A stretch of DNA of 64,000 nucleotides from Chromatiales bacterium. GTDB taxonomy: Bacteria; Pseudomonadota; Gammaproteobacteria; Steroidobacterales; GCA-2729495. Location: positions 1-64,000 of the forward strand of contig PBYE01000050.1 of assembly GCA_002729495.1 (NCBI GenBank), in the 5' to 3' direction. Shown piece after piece: positions 37,860 through 45,982 of this stretch; the stretch's first letter is position 1; every line of letters begins with the position of its first letter. The notes beneath the pieces were generated by a model that worked only from the letters and a program-made list of their open reading frames with translations, did no database searches and was not told the origin of the DNA. A program made the translations under genes and the position numbers.

Positions 37860-39251
37860 GTGCATGACCTCAGATCATTTACTGATGAACTGGAAAAGAA
37901 TGGCGAACTGGTCCGCATTAGTAAGGCGGTAGATCGTCGTTTCGAGCTGCCCGCCCTGCTCGTCCAACTCGAAAAAATTGGGAAAGCGTTCATATTCGAG
38001 AACGTGCGCGATGCATCCTTTCCGCTGATCGGTGGCGTGTTGACGAGCGCCGAGCGGCTCGGACGGTCGATTGGTCAGGACATCTCAGCCGGGTATACGC
38101 ATCGGGAGCACGCAAAGACCTATGCCGAAGGTGTGCAGTCCCGGGTGGAGCCGGTTGTGGTGGAAACGGCGCCCGTCAAGGAGGTGGTGATCACGGGAGA
38201 TGAGATAGACCTGTCCAAACTGCCCGTACCCACATTTTTCGAACTCGACAGCGGGCCGTTTATAACCGGCGCGGTCGGTCTCAGCCGCGACCCTGAGCAC
38301 GGCCAGATCAACATGGGTTTCTACCGTGGCTGGATAACGGGTAAAGACACGCTCGTCGTCAACGCGAGTTCCATGAGTGATTTGCGCCAGATATATGCAG
38401 CGGCTGATGAGGTCGGCGGACAGATGCCGATTGCACTGGCTATTGGCGTTCCCCCGGCACTGCTGATGTGCGCATCGGGCAAGACACCGCCCGGTGTGTC
38501 GGAACTGGCTATTGCCGGCGGTCTGACGGGGGAGCCCGTTGAACTGGTTAAATGCGAGACCAGTGACCTGCTGGTGCCGGCTAACGCGGAAATAATTATC
38601 GAAGGAATGGTAGATACATCGAACAGGGTCGAGAACACCCTCGGTGAATTTGCCGATCAGTATGGCCCCGAAATGGCCCCCATCACGACGGTAACCGCGA
38701 TTACGCATCGTAAGGACGCGATGTACTATTCGATTATGGCCGGCCGCAACGCCGAGCACAATTCGATCGGTGCTGTTTCGGCTTATGGCATGCAGAATGT
38801 TGTCGAAACGACGCTGCGCGAGCACTTTCCGAATATCAAGGAAATCAATGTAGCCTGCGAGCCGAAGCTCGGTACGATGCTGCACATGTTCATATCGATC
38901 GACAAAAGCAACGACGATGAGCCGGGCAAGTTGCTGGATGCGGCTTTCGCGACCCATGCCGGGCTGTTCCCGGTAGGCATGGTTACCAAGCGTATAGTCA
39001 TAGTGGACAGCGATATAGACGTTTACGACCTTGAAGACGTCGAGTGGGCCATTTGGTCGCGGCTGTCACGTGCCGACAAAATCCGGGCCATCCCGGATGT
39101 GCACAGCTGGGAAATGGAGCGCTGCACCGACGAGAACCAGGCGTCGGCGCGCGTTGCCATTGATGCAACCATTGACATGGACAAGCTTGATAAACTCGTA
39201 AGACCGGTAATCCCCGGCGCGGCCGATATCAAGCTGGACGATTATCTTTAG
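37860..39251 (+). CDS. UbiD-family prenylated-FMN-dependent decarboxylase
   Basis: A 463-residue protein of the UbiD superfamily, which reversibly (de)carboxylates aromatic, heteroaromatic or unsaturated acids using prenylated FMN. Family features are IFENVRDASFPLIGG, ELDSGPFITGAVGLSRDPE, NMGFYRGWITGKDTL, GKTPPGVSELAIAGGL and ENTLGEFADQYGPEM. The last contains conserved acidic residues near the catalytic Glu-Arg-Glu triad. GTG start with GGAG nine bases ahead. No ubiX flavin prenyltransferase is in the window. The nitrilase-like gene follows after 32 bp, so the pair is probably co-transcribed and may act on one nitrogen-containing acid. Confidence 0.92.
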   Translation: MHDLRSFTDELEKNGELVRISKAVDRRFELPALLVQLEKIGKAFIFENVRDASFPLIGGVLTSAERLGRSIGQDISAGYTHREHAKTYAEGVQSRVEPVVVETAPVKEVVITGDEIDLSKLPVPTFFELDSGPFITGAVGLSRDPEHGQINMGFYRGWITGKDTLVVNASSMSDLRQIYAAADEVGGQMPIALAIGVPPALLMCASGKTPPGVSELAIAGGLTGEPVELVKCETSDLLVPANAEIIIEGMVDTSNRVENTLGEFADQYGPEMAPITTVTAITHRKDAMYYSIMAGRNAEHNSIGAVSAYGMQNVVETTLREHFPNIKEINVACEPKLGTMLHMFISIDKSNDDEPGKLLDAAFATHAGLFPVGMVTKRIVIVDSDIDVYDLEDVEWAIWSRLSRADKIRAIPDVHSWEMERCTDENQASARVAIDATIDMDKLDKLVRPVIPGAADIKLDDYL

Positions 39252-39283
39252 GGCTGCAAAATGCTGAAACAAGGATCCGATCA

Positions 39284-40333
39284 ATGATTGAGCCGTATAA
39301 CGCCGTTGCGCTGCAGACCAAAGTTGAGACCGTTCACACGCGTGCCGAGTGCGAGAGAAACCTGAAGCATATCGGCAATATGATCGACCTAGTCACGCAT
39401 ATCTGTTCCCTGGAACTGCCCGTGCGGCTGATTTGCATCGGCGAAGGCGCGATCCAGGGTTTCATCGACGAGATTGCCAACATGAGTCCGCCCGAGTACG
39501 CAGAGACGATGGCGGCCGAGCTACCGGGTTGGGAAACCGAGTTCCTGGGTGAGAAGGCGAAGGAAAAAGGCTGCTTTATCATGGGGCAGCTCAAGGTGAA
39601 GCTGCCGGAATTCCCGGAGCGCTTTTTCAACGCGATATTTATCATCGACCCCAGCGGCGAAATCGTTTACACCCATTATAAGAACATCGTGCTGTTCGTC
39701 GAGCATTCCACGACGCCGCACGACGTGTATGACGAATGGGTGAAGCTGCACGGCGACGGTCTGGATACCTTTTTCCCGGTTGCAGAAACCGAGATCGGTA
39801 ACATCGCCGGCAGCGTGGGCGTGGAAGGCGCGTTTCCCGAGAGTTTCCGTGCCTTCGCGCTGAACGGTGCAGAAATTTTCTATCGCTCCGCCCTGCCCGA
39901 ACCTTGGGTCACCCGGGGCATCTACGAAACCCAGAACCGCGCAAGGGCGATGGATAACACGGCCTACATGGTGGCACCGAACACCGGTTCACTTATCGTG
40001 CCGGGCGAGAACGGACCGACGGTCGTCGACGGCGCACTGGGCGGACGCTCTTCGATTGTGGATTACAAGGGCCACGTTCTTGCGATTAACGACATTGTGG
40101 GCGACACCTACGTGACTGCAGAAATCAACATTGAAGCATTGCGCCACTACCGGGAAACCGCGAAATTCCAGAACTGGATCCCCTATATCCGCAGCGAAAT
40201 CTTCAGCCATATGTACGACGAGCCCATCTGGCCGAAGAACCTGCCGAATATGAAACACGAAGATGCCGCGGTGGTGTTCAAGGAAGCGGTCGAACGGCTG
40301 CAGAAGCGCGGTACCTATAAAAAGAAATCCTAA
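39284..40333 (+). CDS. nitrilase-superfamily protein lacking the catalytic cysteine
   Basis: A 349-residue carbon-nitrogen hydrolase homolog. The usual Glu (LICIGEGAIQGF) and Lys (YTHYKNIVLF) are kept, but the nucleophile position is glycine: IGNIAGSVGVEGAFPESFRA has G179 (codon GGC) where the neighbouring homolog at 40.6-41.7 kb has C183 in IGTLICAEGSFPEAARG. It should therefore not hydrolyse by the normal thioimidate route. It could be a regulatory or structural partner of the catalytic homolog, or of UbiD, which is encoded 32 bp upstream. It is otherwise full length and well preserved, not a decayed gene. Confidence 0.88.
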   Translation: MIEPYNAVALQTKVETVHTRAECERNLKHIGNMIDLVTHICSLELPVRLICIGEGAIQGFIDEIANMSPPEYAETMAAELPGWETEFLGEKAKEKGCFIMGQLKVKLPEFPERFFNAIFIIDPSGEIVYTHYKNIVLFVEHSTTPHDVYDEWVKLHGDGLDTFFPVAETEIGNIAGSVGVEGAFPESFRAFALNGAEIFYRSALPEPWVTRGIYETQNRARAMDNTAYMVAPNTGSLIVPGENGPTVVDGALGGRSSIVDYKGHVLAINDIVGDTYVTAEINIEALRHYRETAKFQNWIPYIRSEIFSHMYDEPIWPKNLPNMKHEDAAVVFKEAVERLQKRGTYKKKS

Positions 40334-40345
40334 ATAGGGGTCGGC

Positions 40346-40548
40346 GGGTTCGCGGCTAAAGCCGCTCCTACAACTAAACTCAGGCCGGGTTGGCACTATT
40401 GGTCGCGGCTGGCCATCCATGACCTCGTCGCTCCCGCGCGTCCCTGCGCTCCGCGACACTAAGGCTCCTGCCCAGCAAAGCCGCTCCTGCAAAAATATTA
40501 GGCTCGGCGAACGTAACTACCCGTAGGAGCGCCTTCAGGCGCGAACCC
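40346..40548. repeat. REP-like cluster
   Basis: Three REP-like copies: GGGTTCGCGGCTAAAGCCGC at 40346-40365, AAAGCCGCTCCTGC at 40477-40490 and, inverted, GTAGGAGCGCCTTCAGGCGC at 40523-40542. They occupy the convergent gap between the two nitrilase-family genes (40334-40599), in which no gene is seen. Confidence 0.8.
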
Positions 40549-40599
40549 AATGGCCTTGATGCGTATCTCCGTAATGGATAGCCTAAATTCGGACTGCTT

Positions 40600-41739
40600 T
40601 TAAGCCTTTGCGGCCTTGTCCAGCCTGAGCTTTACCGACTCCGATATCTTGTAGGGCTTCCAGTCGGCCGTCGGCGTGTACACGCCCCACTCCACCATCT
40701 TGTTGACCTGGTGCTTGACCAGTTCTTTCTGGTCGGCCTCGTCGAAGGGCGGATCTTCCATGCACAGGTTCTTCGGGTAGATGCCGCCTTTGGCCATCAT
40801 CGCGTCGTAGATCACCTTGTATTCCTCGACACGGATATCCTTGACGAGGTTCTGCCACTGGCCGCGCAGGCGGAAGTCGCGCAAGCCCTCGATATCGATC
40901 AGCGCGCTGACCCAGGTCTCACCCGAGCCCAGGTACTGGGAGATCACGTTCCCCCGGTAATCGAGTATCTGGCTCTTGCCGCAGGAGATCACGTGGTCCG
41001 AGGCGCCGGGTAAAGAAATTGCGCCGATATTCGGTGCGAGCACGTAGCAGGTATTAAAAATTGCGTGCGACTTGTTCTGCATCTCGGACATGTCGTTGCC
41101 CATCCACGGCTCCGGGTACTGGGTGCGCCAGATGATTTCCGCACCGTTCATGGCGAGCCCCCTTGCCGCTTCCGGGAAACTGCCTTCGGCGCATATCAGC
41201 GTGCCGATATTGCCGATCTCGGTTTTAGCCACCGGCCAGATGGCCTCGTGCAGCTTCACCGGGTCGTCACCGACGGTCTCGAGGTAATGGCTCCAGATAT
41301 CACTTGGCGCGACGTTGGGTTCGTACTGGTAGAACGCGGTCTTGTAATGCTTGTGAATAACGTCACCGTTCGGGTCGATGATAAAGGCGATGTTGAAAAT
41401 CTTGTCTTCCATGAAACCGGGGTCTTTACATACCATCTGGGCGATCAGGAAGGTGTTGGTTGCCCGCGCGATATCGGCCAACGCCCGGGTCTCCGGCCCG
41501 TCGATTTCGGGCACGATGTCACGGTAAACCCGCAGATGCTCCTCGCCCCCACCCAGCGCCCAGCCGCCGATGCCACCTTCGGAGACCGCAACGAGTTTTA
41601 CCGGCAGGTCCAGGCTGCAGTTCCATACCGCGAAACCTATCGTTGTGCCCAGTCGTTCTATATCTTTCATGTAGTCGTCGCGGCTTACAGCCATGCGTGA
41701 CTGGTTCTGGATACCGACAGCTGAATACCGTAAAGACAT
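40600..41739 (-). CDS. nitrilase-superfamily amidohydrolase (catalytic)
   Basis: A 379-residue carbon-nitrogen hydrolase with the full triad: Glu in LVAVSEGGIGGW, Lys in VIHKHYKTAFYQYEP and C183 in GTLICAEGSFPEAARG. Such enzymes hydrolyse nitriles, amides or N-carbamoyl amines; the closest style is aliphatic amidase/formamidase-like, but the substrate is unknown. The ATG at 41739 follows AGGTG and is preferred to an upstream frame. Conserved positions throughout match the Cys-less homolog across the REP cluster, so they are paralogs facing each other. Confidence 0.88.
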   Translation of the reverse strand: MSLRYSAVGIQNQSRMAVSRDDYMKDIERLGTTIGFAVWNCSLDLPVKLVAVSEGGIGGWALGGGEEHLRVYRDIVPEIDGPETRALADIARATNTFLIAQMVCKDPGFMEDKIFNIAFIIDPNGDVIHKHYKTAFYQYEPNVAPSDIWSHYLETVGDDPVKLHEAIWPVAKTEIGNIGTLICAEGSFPEAARGLAMNGAEIIWRTQYPEPWMGNDMSEMQNKSHAIFNTCYVLAPNIGAISLPGASDHVISCGKSQILDYRGNVISQYLGSGETWVSALIDIEGLRDFRLRGQWQNLVKDIRVEEYKVIYDAMMAKGGIYPKNLCMEDPPFDEADQKELVKHQVNKMVEWGVYTPTADWKPYKISESVKLRLDKAAKA

Positions 41740-42075
41740 ATAGCGTGCACCTTGGTTATGATTTTTTGCGGGGCCGCTAATCATAACCGTGCCACCCCGA
41801 TTAGCCAGTACCCTGGAAAAACATTCCCGGAGGCAATTAAACCATGCTGCGGTCACCGCAGAACCGCCCTCCGGCCGGACTGTTCAAGCGCGAACGGCTT
41901 GCGTTAGTATCAGTGGATAAAGCCGCTGCAGGCGCCAACAACATCAAAGGGTTCTCCACGAGACCTCGCGAAAGGCTTCCGCATCGGTCTCAATGACACC
42001 CGGGTCTTTCCTGCCTCACCAGGCGGCTTACGCAGTCGGCCGGAAATCCACCCGACCAAACACGGGGAGAAGAAC
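41740..42075. other. 336-bp divergent intergenic region
   Basis: Lies between the catalytic nitrilase gene (minus) and the isochorismatase-type gene (plus) and must carry both promoters. No palindrome like the MarR core, no repeat and no RNA gene was recognised. GGGGAGAAGAAC precedes the ATG of the isochorismatase gene as its ribosome binding site. Confidence 0.5.
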
Positions 42076-42705
42076 ATGGCTGATCAACGCGACGACAACT
42101 ACGAAGGTGTCTGGGACGGTCGCCTGGGTTTCGGTAACAAGACCGCCCTGGTCGTTATCGACCTGTTGCAGGGTTATACAACGGAAGGTTCTCCCCTGTA
42201 CGCACCGGGCGTGGTGGCCTGCGTCGCTGAAATGCCGGAGTTACTCAAAGCAGCCCGCGCCACCGACATGCCTATCATCCATACCCAGGTCCGCTACAAC
42301 CCGCACACATTTATCGACGGCGGCGTGTGGATCAAGAAAGCGCCGGTTTTAAAAAGCCTGGTCGAAGGCGACCCCTACGCGCAGTTCTGTGAAGGCGTTG
42401 AACCGCTGCCGGAAGAGTTGCTGATTACCAAGAACTACGCCAGCGTGTTCCACGGCACATCTTTTGCCGCAACGCTGACTGCAGCCGGGGTCGACACACT
42501 GATGATTACCGGTTGCACGACTTCCGGTTGTATACGGGCCACCGCCGTGGATGCCGTGCAGCACGGGTTCCGGCCGATCTGTGTGCGGGAGTGCATAGGC
42601 GATCGGCATAACGATCCACACGAAGCGAACCTCTTTGATATCAACGCCAAGTACGGCGATGTGATTAGCAAAACCGAAGCCCTTGAGTACATTAACAGTC
42701 TCTGA
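42076..42705 (+). CDS. isochorismatase-family cysteine hydrolase
   Basis: A 209-residue hydrolase with the family triad: Asp in TALVVIDLLQGYT, Lys in LLITKNYASVFHGT and Cys in TGCTTSGCIRATAVDAVQHG. The Cys context and the extra C-terminal part are like N-carbamoylsarcosine amidohydrolase or ureidoacrylate/maleamate amidohydrolases rather than true isochorismatase. Likely opens an amide or carbamoyl group. Next to a PuuE-type deacetylase gene on the same strand (38-bp gap), so both probably work in one nitrogen-compound pathway. Confidence 0.9.
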   Translation: MADQRDDNYEGVWDGRLGFGNKTALVVIDLLQGYTTEGSPLYAPGVVACVAEMPELLKAARATDMPIIHTQVRYNPHTFIDGGVWIKKAPVLKSLVEGDPYAQFCEGVEPLPEELLITKNYASVFHGTSFAATLTAAGVDTLMITGCTTSGCIRATAVDAVQHGFRPICVRECIGDRHNDPHEANLFDINAKYGDVISKTEALEYINSL

Positions 42706-42743
42706 TTTCTCGAACAGACACCATCTACTGGGAGTAAACAGTT

Positions 42744-43784
42744 ATGGCCGCCAGAAAGAAAGCCAAGAAAAAAGCGAAAAAGAAAGCCGCAAAGCGGAAA
42801 ACAACCAAAAAGAAAGTAACCAGGAAAAAGAAGAAGGCTGCAAAGAAAAAGGCTGCACCGAAGAAATCCAGGGCCAAGCTGACCCAGAGCAAGCACTATG
42901 ATTATGTGCCGATCATCGACCGCAAGCCGTTCAAGCTGCCCAAGGGCGCGCGTGTTGCTGTCATGCCTTATATCAACATCGAGCATTTCCCGGCCGCCAT
43001 TCCGGGCACACCCCTGATTCCCGGCACCGCCGGCTTCTCGCCGGACCCGCTGAACTACGGCTGGCGTGACTACGGCAACCGGGTCGGGTTGTGGCGCATG
43101 ATGGACCTGATGGATGACTGCGGCATGCGTGGCACGGTCTGTCTTAACGGTGAAATCATTCGCGAGTACCCGCGGATTATCGAGGAAGGCGAAAAACGCA
43201 AGTGGGCCTGGATTGGCCACGGTGTTAACAATGCGCCGGCGAATTTTATTGGTAACGTGCGCAATCCGGACGGCAGCCTGAGTGAATTGTCTGAAGCCAA
43301 CGAACGCAAGATCCTGGAGGCAACCCTGGGCGGTATGAAGAAAGCACTTGGCCGCCAGACCAAGGGTTGGCTGTCACCGTTCCTGACACATACTGACAAC
43401 ACACCTCGCCTGCTCGAGGAATACGGGGTTGAGTACCTGTGTGACTATACGTGTGATGATCATCCGTTCCGGTTCAACACGCCGAAGAACAACCTGATCT
43501 CGGTGCCTTATACCGTCGAAGTCAACGATATCCCGGCGTTCCTGAACCTGGGTGTTTCGTCGGAAGCCTTCGGCGACATGATCATCGACCAGTTCGATGT
43601 GCTCTACGAGGAAGGTGCTACAAACGCGCGCTGTATGCCGATTTGCCTGCATACCTTCCACGTAGGTCAGCCGAACAAGTTCAAGCACCTGAGACGGGCG
43701 TTCGAGTACATCGCGAGCCACAGGGATGTCTGGCTGACGACCGGCGATGACGTTAATGACTGGTATCGCAAGCAATATATGTGA
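42744..43784 (+). CDS. PuuE-like polysaccharide deacetylase domain with a lysine/alanine-rich N-terminal tail
   Basis: 346 residues. Residues 1 to about 46 are almost only Lys, Ala, Arg and Thr (AARKKAKKKAKKKAAKRKTT and KKKVTRKKKKAAKKKAAPKK), like bacterial histone-H1-type tails. The rest (RVAVMPYINIEHFPAAIPG, DCGMRGTVCLNGEIIREYP, GHGVNNA, WLSPFLTHTDNTPRLLEEYG, CLHTFHVGQP) is a carbohydrate-esterase-4-like fold akin to PuuE-type allantoinases, which open cyclic ureides. A good GGGAG precedes the ATG, so the tail is real. Ends at a strong terminator. The tail may bind nucleic acid or a membrane; its role is unknown. Confidence 0.85.
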   Translation: MAARKKAKKKAKKKAAKRKTTKKKVTRKKKKAAKKKAAPKKSRAKLTQSKHYDYVPIIDRKPFKLPKGARVAVMPYINIEHFPAAIPGTPLIPGTAGFSPDPLNYGWRDYGNRVGLWRMMDLMDDCGMRGTVCLNGEIIREYPRIIEEGEKRKWAWIGHGVNNAPANFIGNVRNPDGSLSELSEANERKILEATLGGMKKALGRQTKGWLSPFLTHTDNTPRLLEEYGVEYLCDYTCDDHPFRFNTPKNNLISVPYTVEVNDIPAFLNLGVSSEAFGDMIIDQFDVLYEEGATNARCMPICLHTFHVGQPNKFKHLRRAFEYIASHRDVWLTTGDDVNDWYRKQYM

Positions 43785-43817
43785 AAACTGCTGTAAGTTA
43801 CTGGTAGATAGTAACTA

Positions 43818-43853
43818 ACGGTCGGCGCTCTAGTGGGGACCGGCCGTTTTTTT
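43818..43853 (+). terminator. intrinsic terminator
   Basis: ACGGTCGG pairs with CCGGCCGT (8 bp, one G-U) and is followed by a T7 run. It ends the isochorismatase-deacetylase transcript, 34 bp after the stop at 43784. Confidence 0.8.
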
Positions 43854-43900
43854 GTTCGTCAGGATGGGAAACCCCCTGTTGGATAATCTGAAAAATAAGC

Positions 43901-43912
43901 ATGTAATTACAT
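43901..43912. promoter_or_regulatory. second copy of the MarR-type palindrome core
   Basis: ATGTAATTACAT, a perfect 12-bp palindrome identical to the core of 32889-32906, 60 bp upstream of the amidohydrolase start and adjacent to AT-rich TATATATCTGTTATAG that could hold the -10 box. Position and identity suggest binding by the MarR-type protein encoded at 32.9 kb. Confidence 0.65.
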
Positions 43913-43971
43913 ATATATCTGTTATAGTTCGCCATTGGATAGCTCCACCCATACCCGAGAGGCAAGACACC

Positions 43972-45396
43972 ATGTGGATCAGGAAAACAGCCAAAGACAA
44001 GCAAGCCGGCGAAGGCACCCCGATACCAACACAGATCGTATCGAACGAAGAGATTCCTCCCCTGCCGCAGACGGAGGACCAGAAGGCAGTGGAGCAGAAA
44101 ATCAGGGAACTGGCGGACCAGTTTGCGAGCAAGCTTGGTATTACCCGGCGCGAGTTTCTGAAAACCTCCGGCGGTATGGTCACCGGCTTCCTGGCGATGA
44201 ATGCTATACACGGCTGCGCCTACAAGGTAACCGAGGATGAAGCGCTCGATGAAGCCGCTTACCTCGAGGGCCGCCCGAAAAACCAGTTTATTTTTGACGC
44301 TCAGACCCACCATGTAAAAGACAGCATCACCGGGCCGATGATGTTCCGCAAGCTGACAGCCAAGGCCGGGCTTAATCCTGCACTGCTTGATGCGGATTTG
44401 GGTCGGGGTACCCTGCACCGCGGGAATTTCGTCAAGGAAATTTTCTTCGACAGCGACACCGTCATGGCCATCATGACAGGCGCGACACTCGGCCCGCCGG
44501 AACATTACGCATTGCCGGCCGAGGAAATGGTCAAGACCCGCGACATGGTGAATGCAGCAGCCGGCTCGCAACGTATGCTGAGCCACGGCCTGGCCAACCC
44601 GGTAGAACCGTCATTCGTGCCGGAAGGCATGGACTGGCAGGTAGAGGAACTGGGTATAGACGGCTGGAAGTGTTACACGGGTAACCCCAGCGGCGCCTGG
44701 CGCATGGACGATGAGGCCGTTGCCTATCCCTTCTTTGAGAAATCGCTCGAACTGGGTATCAAGAACATCAGCCTCCACAAGGGACTGCCGCTGCCCGGAC
44801 GCTTCGAAAGTTACTTCAACGTCGACGACATCATGCAGGCGGCCAAGGATTTCCCCGATATTAATTTCATCATCTATCACTCGGGTATGAAGCACATGAT
44901 GACCATGATCCCGCCGGGCGAGAGCGGCATCGACGAGGACGGCAACCTGCCCTGGACGACCGACCTCGTGCGGATGCAAAAAGAAAACCCGGACGTCACG
45001 AACGTTTACGCGGAGCTGGGTGCGGTGTTCGGCCATTCCGTTGTGACCCACCCGGAGATATGCGGTCATCTCATGGGGCAGCTTATGGACGGCTTCGGGC
45101 CCGAGAAAATTATCTGGGGTACCGACTGCATCTGGTGGGGCTCGCCACAGTGGCTGATCGAGGCGTTCCGACGGTACCAGATGCCCGAAGAGTTGAAGGA
45201 TAAATACGGTTACGTTGATTTAACTGCAGCCGACCGCGAACTCATCTTCGGCAGGAATATTGCCGGCTTGTACGGCGTAGACATCGAGGCCGCCCGCACA
45301 GAAATTCCCGGCGACAGCCTGAGCAGCATGAAAAGTGCGTACATCAATGAAGGTCCGGAACCCAGCAATACGCAGTACGGCTGGGTTGCGGTTTAG
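43972..45396 (+). CDS. Tat-exported amidohydrolase (amidohydrolase 2 / decarboxylase-like)
   Basis: A 474-residue protein. About 55 residues in, ITRREFLKTSGGMVTGFLAM is a twin-arginine signal, unusually preceded by a long hydrophilic N-terminal segment. The mature part is an amidohydrolase-2 TIM barrel: FDAQTHHVKD (metal HxH-like), KNISLHKGLPLPG, FIIYHSGMKH and IIWGTDCIWWGSPQWLIEAF. ACMSD-type decarboxylases and lactonases belong here; the substrate is unknown. The ATG at 43972 is chosen because the MarR-type palindrome would lie within a longer frame. The next gene, a cytochrome c, starts 9 bases after the stop. Confidence 0.85.
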   Translation: MWIRKTAKDKQAGEGTPIPTQIVSNEEIPPLPQTEDQKAVEQKIRELADQFASKLGITRREFLKTSGGMVTGFLAMNAIHGCAYKVTEDEALDEAAYLEGRPKNQFIFDAQTHHVKDSITGPMMFRKLTAKAGLNPALLDADLGRGTLHRGNFVKEIFFDSDTVMAIMTGATLGPPEHYALPAEEMVKTRDMVNAAAGSQRMLSHGLANPVEPSFVPEGMDWQVEELGIDGWKCYTGNPSGAWRMDDEAVAYPFFEKSLELGIKNISLHKGLPLPGRFESYFNVDDIMQAAKDFPDINFIIYHSGMKHMMTMIPPGESGIDEDGNLPWTTDLVRMQKENPDVTNVYAELGAVFGHSVVTHPEICGHLMGQLMDGFGPEKIIWGTDCIWWGSPQWLIEAFRRYQMPEELKDKYGYVDLTAADRELIFGRNIAGLYGVDIEAARTEIPGDSLSSMKSAYINEGPEPSNTQYGWVAV

Positions 45397-45405
45397 GTGC
45401 GGGCG

Positions 45406-45840
45406 ATGACAGGAAAACTGCGGCTGTGTGCCCTGCTCTGCGTAGCCGTCCTGTTGCCCGGCTTCGCCCCGGCACAAAATGAAATATTCGGGGGAGCGCC
45501 GGCAGGGGCCGATGCGCTTAGCACGAACAATTGCGGGCCGACAGGTGACCTGCGCGGCGATCCGGAAAACGGCCAGAAGCTCCATTACGAGCATTGCGTC
45601 AGTTGCCACGGGCTGACGGGTCAGGCCGACGTGGTCGTCATGCACATGGACGAAACCCCGCGCGACCAGAGCGACCCGGAGTTCATGAAGACCGTGCCTG
45701 ACGCCTATCTCTACCTCGCGATCTGCCGCGGCGGCGAAGGCGTGGGCCGCTCCTTCGTCATGTCGCCCTGGGGCGATTTCTTCACGGACCAGGAAATCAA
45801 GGATATGATCGCCTGGATTCGAATATTTTCTGATACTTAG
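45406..45840 (+). CDS. periplasmic c-type cytochrome
   Basis: A 144-residue exported protein with a signal peptide (hydrophobic LCALLCVAVLLPGFAPA) and one haem-binding CxxCH in HCVSCHGLTGQ, with a distal Met candidate (SFVMSPWGDFF). The ATG at 45406 is preferred; GTG at 45397 is possible. It is coupled to the Tat-exported amidohydrolase, hinting that this periplasmic step feeds electrons to the respiratory chain or that the two act together. Confidence 0.88.
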   Translation: MTGKLRLCALLCVAVLLPGFAPAQNEIFGGAPAGADALSTNNCGPTGDLRGDPENGQKLHYEHCVSCHGLTGQADVVVMHMDETPRDQSDPEFMKTVPDAYLYLAICRGGEGVGRSFVMSPWGDFFTDQEIKDMIAWIRIFSDT

Positions 45841-45982
45841 CTTATTTTACTCAACTGATGTGTTAGATAACTGCCCGCTTAGCGCGGCAGCGTTGTCCTG
45901 CGCCCTTGTGACATAAAGCAGCGGGCCGATCCTGTGACCCGCTGTGTAGCTGCCCGCGCGTTAGTGTGTTATTTCTTGCCCC

